In this document: in pieces, positions 58,188 to 64,000 of the stretch
Layout: each line of letters starts with the position of its first letter
Position numbering within the stretch: the stretch's first letter is position 1
From: an uncultured Actinomycetes bacterium
GTDB lineage: Bacteria; Actinomycetota; Acidimicrobiia; Acidimicrobiales; Microtrichaceae
Reading direction: 5' to 3'
Assembly (NCBI GenBank): GCA_903852755.1
Contig: CAINRS010000162.1
Location: 22,430-86,429, forward strand
DNA: 64,000 bases
Translations under genes and position numbers: made by a program
The notes under the pieces: model-generated
The model's input: the letters and a program-made list of their open reading frames with translations, nothing else
Database searches by the model: none
Told to the model about the DNA's origin: nothing

Positions 58188-58988
58188 GTCTCCCGATTCC
58201 TGGTCGAGGAGCCTGGTGATCCCCTCGTTGAGTCGGTCCACCTGGGTCCGGAGTTCGTTGACCTCCTGCCGGAGTGCCTCGGACCGGTCCCCGGGGTCCG
58301 GGTGGTCGAGCTCCGGCTCGGGAGCCAGGCGGAAGAAGCTCGCGAGCGAACCGGCGAGCACCCCGAGCACGCCGACACCCACGACCATCACGGCCACGCC
58401 GATCATGCGGCCGGTCGCGGTGACCGGCACGATGTCCCCGTAGCCGACCGTCGTCAGCGTGACGACCGCCCACCACAAGGCGTCGCCGTAGGTGGCGAAC
58501 TGCGGGTTGCTCGGACGCTCCGCCGCCAGGGCGGCCGCTGCGCCGAGCAGGACGACCCCGGTCGCGACGATGCCGACACGACCGACCCGCCTGAGGAGTC
58601 GTCGGGCGTCCGGACCAGCCAGGACGAGCCGGGCGAGCCGGGCCAGGCGGATGAGCAGGATGATCTTGCCGTCGCCCGACCCCACCACCAGGAACCACGG
58701 CGCGGTGAGGACGACGACGCCCAGGTCGAAGCGGCCGACCCACGTGGCGAGGTACCTCGTCGTGAGCCGCTCGTGCACCACGAGGTCGGCGAGGAACACC
58801 AGCCAGGCGACCACGTTGACGACCACGGCCAGCACGTTGCGCTGACTTCCCGGGAGCAGGAACAACGGGAGCGTCGCTGCCAGCACGATCGGGACCGTCA
58901 TGAGGTGCTCGAACCTGCGGAGCGTCGCACCGGCGGCGGGAGACCGGGGCCGGCCGGGGCCCGGAGGAGTCCTGAACGTCGTCGCCAC
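58170..58988 (-). CDS. Voltage-gated-type potassium channel
   Basis: A 272-aa channel with about six hydrophobic segments. The voltage-sensor helix has LLIRLARLARLV (about 112-123) with Arg every third residue. The pore filter is TTVGYGD (180-185). A cytoplasmic C-terminus (about 225-272) has heptad-like Leu spacing and may form a coiled coil. The upstream residues are basic and Pro-rich; GTG at 58988 is chosen, a start near 59066 is possible. It would regulate K+ flux and membrane potential. Confidence 0.85.
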   Translation of the reverse strand: MATTFRTPPGPGRPRSPAAGATLRRFEHLMTVPIVLAATLPLFLLPGSQRNVLAVVVNVVAWLVFLADLVVHERLTTRYLATWVGRFDLGVVVLTAPWFLVVGSGDGKIILLIRLARLARLVLAGPDARRLLRRVGRVGIVATGVVLLGAAAALAAERPSNPQFATYGDALWWAVVTLTTVGYGDIVPVTATGRMIGVAVMVVGVGVLGVLAGSLASFFRLAPEPELDHPDPGDRSEALRQEVNELRTQVDRLNEGITRLLDQESGDTPPPT

Positions 58989-59117
58989 GTCGAGAGGTTG
59001 GCGCACCGCAGCGGCCGGGTGGTGCACCCCGGGGGCACGGCGATCCGCCCGGGAACGGACGGTCACGGCGGGAGGGCTTGCGTCCGGACCGGCGGTGGGT
59101 GCACCATGTCCGGAGTA

Positions 59118-59131
59118 TTAGGGTTACCTAA
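59118..59131. promoter_or_regulatory. Palindrome resembling an iron-regulator box
   Basis: TTAGG-GTTA-CCTAA, 23 nt before the iron-binding lipoprotein start. It matches one half of the DtxR/IdeR consensus (TTAGGTTAG...) but the full 19-bp box is not conserved (about 12 of 19). The segment TAGGGT inside could also be a -10 box. Confidence 0.45.
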
Positions 59132-59154
59132 CACCAGATCAGAGGAGTGCTGCA

Positions 59155-60225
59155 GTGATCTCGAGTCTCAGGTCCGGACGGGGACGTCGTCACACGGTCC
59201 TCGGCACGCTCGCTGCGACCGTCACGCTGGTGGTCGCGCTCGCCGGTTGCGGCGGCGGGGGCTCCGAATCCGAGGGCGCCGGATCCGGCGCCGACGGTCC
59301 GCAGCCGGTCAGCGTCTACATCGGACGGCACTACGGGATCGAGCCCGTGTTCGAGGAGTTCACCAAGGCCACCGGGATCCCCGTGGTCTTCACCACCGGC
59401 AAGGACGCCGAGCTGCGCGAGCGGATCGAGGTGGAGGGCGCCAACACCCAGGCCGACGTCTACCTGGCCGCCGACGCCGGCAACCTGCAGATCGCCGCCG
59501 ACGACGGGCTGCTGGCTCCGGTGGACTCCACCGTGCTGAACGATGCGGTCCCGGAGCGTGTCCGGGCGGCCGACGGTTCCTGGTACGCGCTGTCACTGCG
59601 CAACCGGACGATCATCACCTCCACCGAGCGGGTCTCCGACGCCGAGGTCCCCACGAGCTACGAGGCGCTCGGTGACCCGAGGTGGAAGGGTCGGCTGTGC
59701 CTGCGCCCGTCGACGAGCGCCTACACGCAGTCGCTCGTGTCGTCGCTCATCGCCGCTCGCGGCGAGGACGGCGCCCGAGCCGTGGTCGACGGCTGGGTGG
59801 CGAACGACCCCACCTACATCGACTCCGACGAGGACATGATCGAGGCCGTCGCCGCCGGCCAGTGCGACGTCGCGGTCGTGAACAGCTACTACGTGCCGCG
59901 GACTGTGGCCGAGTCCGGACCGATCCCGGTCCGGCTCACGTGGCCGACCGAACCGCCGGGCGTCCACCAGAACGTCTCAGGTGCGGGCGTGACGGCGCAG
60001 GCCGCCAACCCCGAGGGCGCCCGCAGGCTGCTGGAGTGGCTCGCCACCGACGGTCAACGGAGCTTCGCCGACGTCAACTACGAGTTCCCGGCGAACCAGT
60101 CGGTGCCGCCCCGGGAGGAACTCGTCGCGTTCGGTCCGTACACGGTGGACCCGGTTCCGGTCCGTGAGTTCGGACCGCTCCAGCCGCAGGCCGTCCGGCT
60201 CCTCGACGCCGCCGGCTACCAGTGA
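59155..60225 (+). CDS. Iron(III) ABC transporter substrate-binding lipoprotein
   Basis: A 356-aa periplasmic-binding-fold lipoprotein. Signal peptide with lipobox LAGC (Cys32) and a Gly-rich linker. The binding protein starts VSVYIGRHYGIEPVFEEF, as in FbpA/FutA proteins; the Tyr pair NSYYVPR, the conserved NQSV and DSDEDMI sites support Fe(III) binding. GTG after GAGGAG. The permease follows after 34 bp. The ATPase is not next to them. Confidence 0.88.
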   Translation: MISSLRSGRGRRHTVLGTLAATVTLVVALAGCGGGGSESEGAGSGADGPQPVSVYIGRHYGIEPVFEEFTKATGIPVVFTTGKDAELRERIEVEGANTQADVYLAADAGNLQIAADDGLLAPVDSTVLNDAVPERVRAADGSWYALSLRNRTIITSTERVSDAEVPTSYEALGDPRWKGRLCLRPSTSAYTQSLVSSLIAARGEDGARAVVDGWVANDPTYIDSDEDMIEAVAAGQCDVAVVNSYYVPRTVAESGPIPVRLTWPTEPPGVHQNVSGAGVTAQAANPEGARRLLEWLATDGQRSFADVNYEFPANQSVPPREELVAFGPYTVDPVPVREFGPLQPQAVRLLDAAGYQ

Positions 60226-60259
60226 GTCGAGCCATCGTGCTGATCGGGGCGCAGGTGCG

Positions 60260-61963
60260 GTGACCCACGGGGCGACGGCCACCGCGTCGAAGACAGGAGC
60301 GGGCGTCGCGCCGAACGCCCCGCCGCCGCCGCTCACCCGGCAGGGTGCGCTGCGCCGCCGCGTCCCGGTCGTGCCGGTGGTCCTCGGGCTGACCGCGCTC
60401 GTCGTCCTGGTCCCGCTGGTCGCACTGCTCACGTCGCTGGCGCGTCCCAGTACCGACGTGTGGGCGCACCTGTGGTCCACCCGGCTGCCCGGGATGCTGC
60501 TCAGCACGACGGTGCTGGTCGTGGGGGTCACCGCGTCCGCAGCGGTGCTCGGCACGGCGCTCGCCTGGCTGGTCGCAGCCCACCGTTTCCCCGGGCGTGG
60601 ACTGCTCGTGTGGTTGCTCGCCATGCCGCTCGCCGTCCCGGCGTACGTGAGCGGGTTCGTCTGGCTCGACACCGTCGACGAGTCCGGCCCGGTCGGCACC
60701 TGGTGGACGGGGCTGGTGGGGGCCGACGCGTGGTACCCGAACGTCCGCTCCCTGCCGTGGGCGGGGCTGGTGCTGACGCTGTCGCTCTACCCGTACGTGT
60801 ACCTGCTCGGCCTGGCGGCGTTCCGGGATCTCCCGGCCGGTCGCTGGGAGACCGCCCGGATCCTGAGCGGCTCCCGGTGGCGGGCGTTCCGTGACGTGGC
60901 GCTGCCGGCTGCCCGGGGGGCCGTCATCGCCGGATCCGTCCTGGTCGCCCTCGAGGTCCTCACCGACGTCGGGACCGTCCGGTTGTTCAACGTGCAGACG
61001 GTGGCCGACGGCGTGTTCCGGGTGTGGTTCGGCCTGGCCGACCGTGAGGCGGCAACCGAGCTGGCCGGGTTGCTGCTGCTCGCTGCCGTGGCGGTCCTGC
61101 TCGCCGAGCGCCGGGCCGCCGCCCGTCGTCACGAGGCGACCGGTGGGCGGGACACGGCCCGCCTGGAGCCCGAGGTGCTCAGCGGGTGGAGCCGACTGGC
61201 GGTGGTCGGCGCCGTGGTCGTCGTGCTGGTCGCGCTCGTGTTCCCGGTCGCACGGTTGGTGGGGTGGACCATCGAGGCGGTGCAGCGGGGGACCACCGCC
61301 TCTGCGGCGGGCGGTCTCGGCCATCACCTGTGGTCGTCGCTCGTGGTGACGGGTTGGACGGTGCTCGCCTGCGTGGTGGTGGGTGTCGCAGTCGCCGTGG
61401 CCGCCCGGTGGGGTCGGCGACGTCACCACCGCACCCTCGCCGGCGCCACGACGCTCGGCTACGGGCTCCCCGGACCGGTCATCGCGCTCGGCGTGCTGGT
61501 CGTCCTCGCTGCGGTCGACCGCACGGGGTGGTTGCCCAGGGGCACGCTGCTGGTGGGATCGCTCGTCGGGCTCGTGCTGGCGCTCGTGGTCCGCTACCTG
61601 GCACTCGCGGTGAAGCCCGCCGAGCAGGCCGTCGGCCGGGTCGGCCGATCCACCGAGGACGCCGCGCGGGCGCTCGGTGCCAGCCCGTCGGGGGTCGTCG
61701 GCCGTGTGCAGCTGCCGCTCGCCGCGCAGGGACTGGCGGTCGCCGGGGCGCTCGTCGCGCTCGACGTCGTCAAGGAGCTTCCGGCGACACTCCTGCTCCG
61801 CCCGTTCGGAGTCGACACGCTCCCCGTGTGGGTCTGGGAGGTCTCGAGCGACTCCCGCTGGGTCGAGGCAGGCCCGCCGGCGCTCGCACTCGTCGCGCTC
61901 GCCGCCGTGCCGACGGCGCTGCTGCTCCGGCTCGTCATCCGGGGGCGCCGGGTCGACTGGTAG
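60260..61963 (+). CDS. Iron(III) ABC transporter permease (FbpB-like, double)
   Basis: A 567-aa permease with about 12 hydrophobic helices, two BPD-type transmembrane domains fused. Each has an EAA loop: GRWETARILSGSRWRAFRDVALP and VGRSTEDAARALGASPSGVVGRVQLPL, which dock with the ATPase. It would import iron delivered by the upstream lipoprotein. GTG at 60260; Shine-Dalgarno is weak. No ATP-binding gene follows, so the ATPase must be shared or elsewhere. Confidence 0.87.
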   Translation: MTHGATATASKTGAGVAPNAPPPPLTRQGALRRRVPVVPVVLGLTALVVLVPLVALLTSLARPSTDVWAHLWSTRLPGMLLSTTVLVVGVTASAAVLGTALAWLVAAHRFPGRGLLVWLLAMPLAVPAYVSGFVWLDTVDESGPVGTWWTGLVGADAWYPNVRSLPWAGLVLTLSLYPYVYLLGLAAFRDLPAGRWETARILSGSRWRAFRDVALPAARGAVIAGSVLVALEVLTDVGTVRLFNVQTVADGVFRVWFGLADREAATELAGLLLLAAVAVLLAERRAAARRHEATGGRDTARLEPEVLSGWSRLAVVGAVVVVLVALVFPVARLVGWTIEAVQRGTTASAAGGLGHHLWSSLVVTGWTVLACVVVGVAVAVAARWGRRRHHRTLAGATTLGYGLPGPVIALGVLVVLAAVDRTGWLPRGTLLVGSLVGLVLALVVRYLALAVKPAEQAVGRVGRSTEDAARALGASPSGVVGRVQLPLAAQGLAVAGALVALDVVKELPATLLLRPFGVDTLPVWVWEVSSDSRWVEAGPPALALVALAAVPTALLLRLVIRGRRVDW

Positions 61964-62035
61964 CGACGCACCGGTGGCCGCCGGAGCGCGGGACGGACCG
62001 TCGGGGGTCCGCGACGATCGGCGATACTGGGACGA

Positions 62036-63769
62036 GTGGAGCATGCAGTCGCACCCGTCGACCCCGATCGGCGGTGGTGCTGGCTGGAACGGGGCTCACT
62101 GGCGAGCTTCGGGGCGCTCTACCTGGTCGTCGTCGGTCGGGCGGCCGTGACGGTGGATGGACGCCGGACCTTCACCCTCTTCGACGACGCGATGATCTCG
62201 ATGCGCTACGGCCGGAACCTCGCCGGAGGCGAGGGACTCGTGTTCAACGTCGGCGAACAGGTCGAGGGCTACACCAACCTGCTCTGGACCGTCGTCATGG
62301 CGCTGGTGCACGTGGTGGTGCCGGACCCGGCGTACGCACCGTTGGTGGTGTCGCTCATCGGTGTCGTCGTGCTGGTCGCCCAACTGCAGCTCACCCGTCT
62401 CGCGGTCGCCCGGACGACCTCGTGTGCCTGGGCGCCGACCCTCGCGGTGCTGGGAGTCGGCGCCTCGTGGGCGCTGGTGTTCTGGACGCTCAGAGGCATG
62501 GAGGTGGGACTGCTCGGGCTCCTGGTGACGTCCGCGCTCATCGTCGTGCACGTGGAGCTCAACTGGAGCGCCACCACCCGGTTCGTCGTCGTGACCGCCC
62601 TGCTGGTGGCGGCGGTGTTCACCCGCGACGACGCCGTGGTCCTCGCGATCGCCGTGGCGGCGAGCGCGGTCTGGGCCGCACCCGCCCGCTCGAGGTGGCG
62701 GGTTGCTGCTGGTGCTGCGGTGGCGCTCGTCCTCGCCGTTGCGACCCGTCTCGCTGTGCGGCTGGTGCTCTACGGGGAACTGCTCCCGAACACCTACCGG
62801 CTGAAGGTCGAGGGTGTCCCGCGGTTCCTGCTGGTCGAGCGGGGTGCGCTCTCCACCGGGTACACGCTCGCGTTCGGTCTCGCCGTGCTCGTCGCCCTGG
62901 GTTGCGCCTCGTGGGGCGCCGGACGTCTGGCCAGGTCGGCGATGTGCGTCGTGGTCGCGCAGTTCGCGTACGCCATGTTGGTGGGAGGGGACGCATGGGA
63001 GGACCGGGGTTTCGCCAGCAGGTTCGTCGCGACGGTGACGGCGCCGCTCGTCATCGCGGCGGTGTTGGGTGTCGTCGCGATCGCCCGCGGTGCAGCGTCG
63101 CGCCGGTCGGTCGCCGTCGGAATCGCCGTGGTGTTCGCTGCGCTCGGCTGGGCGGTGCTGGTTCCGGCGACGAACCGGTACTTCCAGCTCGGCCACGGCG
63201 GCCCGGGCCTGCAGGCCGTCCGCGCGATCACGCTCGTCGTCACTGCCCTTGCCATGGCCGCCTCGCTGCGCGAGCGGTGGCGGCCGGCGGCGGTGCTGGT
63301 GCTCGCGCTGCTGGTGGTCGGTGCTCCGAACGTGGTGCCGTGGACGGACTGGGTGCGCAGTGACCAGCCGTTCGACACCGACGAAGGACGTTGGGCCCGC
63401 TACGGCGCCGCCCTGAACGCTGCGCTCCCGCCGGGTTCGTCCGTGGCGGTCGCGTCGATCGGGAACATCGGGTACTTCTCGGACCGACCCATCGTGGACC
63501 TCCTGGGCAAGATCGATCCCGTGGTGGCGGGGACTGCACCCCGGACCGACTTCTGGGCGCTACCGGGGCACCTCCGGTGGGACTACCGGCGTTCCGTCGT
63601 CGAGCTGCGCCCCGACCTGGTCGGCCAGCTCTTCGCCACCGTTCCCGCCGACATCGAGATGATCCGTGCCGCCGGCTACCGGGAGGTCGCGCCGATGGTC
63701 TTCCTGCGCGAGGGGGCCCGGGTGACCAGCGACGAAGCGCTCGCACGGGCGAACTCCCTGGCGTACTGA
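62036..63769 (+). CDS. GT-C membrane glycosyltransferase (AftB-like)
   Basis: A 577-aa integral membrane protein with about 10-11 helices. The first external loop has the GT-C signature [17 protein letters not shown] with two Asp and [20 protein letters not shown], which matches the mycobacterial AftB (beta-1,2-arabinofuranosyltransferase) class. The C-terminal domain (about 440-577) is soluble and external. The donor is expected to be a polyprenyl-linked sugar such as decaprenyl-phosphoarabinose. A GATACT box lies 7 nt before the GTG start. No arabinogalactan cluster is in view, so arabinose use is inference. Confidence 0.78.
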   Translation: MEHAVAPVDPDRRWCWLERGSLASFGALYLVVVGRAAVTVDGRRTFTLFDDAMISMRYGRNLAGGEGLVFNVGEQVEGYTNLLWTVVMALVHVVVPDPAYAPLVVSLIGVVVLVAQLQLTRLAVARTTSCAWAPTLAVLGVGASWALVFWTLRGMEVGLLGLLVTSALIVVHVELNWSATTRFVVVTALLVAAVFTRDDAVVLAIAVAASAVWAAPARSRWRVAAGAAVALVLAVATRLAVRLVLYGELLPNTYRLKVEGVPRFLLVERGALSTGYTLAFGLAVLVALGCASWGAGRLARSAMCVVVAQFAYAMLVGGDAWEDRGFASRFVATVTAPLVIAAVLGVVAIARGAASRRSVAVGIAVVFAALGWAVLVPATNRYFQLGHGGPGLQAVRAITLVVTALAMAASLRERWRPAAVLVLALLVVGAPNVVPWTDWVRSDQPFDTDEGRWARYGAALNAALPPGSSVAVASIGNIGYFSDRPIVDLLGKIDPVVAGTAPRTDFWALPGHLRWDYRRSVVELRPDLVGQLFATVPADIEMIRAAGYREVAPMVFLREGARVTSDEALARANSLAY

Positions 63770-63820
63770 CCGGCCGGCCCGCCCGGCGCCCGAGGCCTCC
63801 ACCGGTCGAGGACGCTCTCG

Positions 63821-63894
63821 TGGAGCTGATGGGACTCGAACCCACGACTTCCTGCTTGCAAAGCAGGCGCTCTAGCCAACTGAGCTACAGCCCC
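63821..63894 (-). tRNA. tRNA-Ala (anticodon TGC)
   Basis: A 74-nt tRNA on the minus strand. Acceptor GGGGCTG pairs with CAGCTCC (one G-T pair) and A discriminator; the anticodon stem CCTGC/GCAGG encloses TTTGCAA with anticodon TGC; T-arm has GGTTCGAGTCC. CCA is not encoded. Confidence 0.97.
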
Positions 63895-64000
63895 GGAAGA
63901 GCGAGACTGTAGTCCGAATCGTGCCGGTGCTCGCCCTGACGGTCGGCCGGGTCCGCGTGGTGAACCGAGCGGCGGTGGCAGGATGGGCTCCGCTTCCAAC

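Noticed and set aside
59118..59131. Full IdeR/DtxR box
   Set aside because: Only about 12 of 19 positions match and the arms are 4 nt apart rather than 9.
60074..62044. 656-aa minus-strand His/Glu/Arg-rich frame opposite the permease gene
   Set aside because: Typical antisense shadow with no signal or domain.
61186..63363. 725-aa plus-strand Arg/Gly-rich frame
   Set aside because: Out-of-frame shadow of the permease and GT-C genes.
63676..63999. Minus-strand 107-aa frame across the tRNA-Ala
   Set aside because: Contains the well-known tRNA translation artefact (VAQLARAPALQAGSRGFESHQLH-like); the DNA is a tRNA.

Overview
The window is about 70% G+C, uses GTG starts very often, and is packed with short intergenic gaps. 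It carries actinobacterial hallmarks: a fhaA-fhaB-pstP-rodA-pbpA-pknB cluster next to trpG and crgA, an F420-type luciferase-like oxidoreductase, DUF4012 and DUF1214 proteins, and many promoters that look leaderless. I infer a high-GC actinobacterium, most likely of the class Acidimicrobiia. This is inference from gene content; there is no rRNA or taxonomic marker in the window. No interval without a gene exceeds 300 bases. The longest are 41556-41829 (divergent promoters of the thiolase and acyl-CoA ligase genes), 39753-40013 (a DnaA-box cluster) and 4109-4333 (promoter region and 5' leader). The last ~105 bases after the tRNA-Ala show nothing I can support.

Layout. 1-16.4 kb is a surface-polysaccharide locus: a UDP-glucuronate decarboxylase-like enzyme (cut by the window edge), GDP-fucose synthase, an initiating phosphoglycosyl transferase, a Wzz/BY-kinase, a probable sortase-anchored surface protein, a DUF4012 membrane protein, four glycosyltransferase domains in three proteins, a flippase, an O-antigen ligase/polymerase and two methyltransferases. 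16.35-16.9 kb holds a two-gene unit: a Zn-ribbon microprotein and a CsoR/CstR-like repressor, with a palindromic operator placed inside its promoter. 16.9-28.5 kb is mixed metabolism and envelope genes: DUF1214 protein, amidohydrolase, ApbE plus a lipoprotein, FkbM-like protein, lipoprotein hydrolase, MFS transporter, F420-type oxidoreductase and two CPBP membrane proteases. A tRNA-Leu(CAG) follows.

29.1-38.7 kb is the cell-division and peptidoglycan-signalling operon: two FHA proteins, PP2C phosphatase, RodA/FtsW, penicillin-binding protein and PknB with four PASTA repeats. It continues into two kinase-less membrane proteins with four PASTA repeats each. trpG and crgA flank it. 40-55 kb holds a thiolase, an acyl-CoA ligase, a lipoprotein with helical repeats, a three-gene ABC-2 exporter, a two-component system with a likely target gene, a GT11 fucosyltransferase-like gene, and a crotonase/2,4-dienoyl-CoA reductase-like pair. 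55-64 kb holds a DUF268 methyltransferase, a Tat-type lipoprotein of the dimethylformamidase family, a K+ channel, an iron-binding lipoprotein with its permease but no ATPase, a GT-C glycosyltransferase and a tRNA-Ala(TGC).

How the parts connect. GDP-fucose synthase at the left end may supply the GT11 enzyme 50 kb away. PstP probably opposes PknB, and FhaA/FhaB would read PknB phosphorylation. The extra PASTA proteins may compete for or relay the same muropeptide signal. The strongest unusual items are the PASTA array (12 repeats in three consecutive genes), the microprotein/CsoR-like unit with its operator-in-promoter, the DnaA-box cluster beside crgA, and a set of -10 boxes lying 6-7 nt from start codons.
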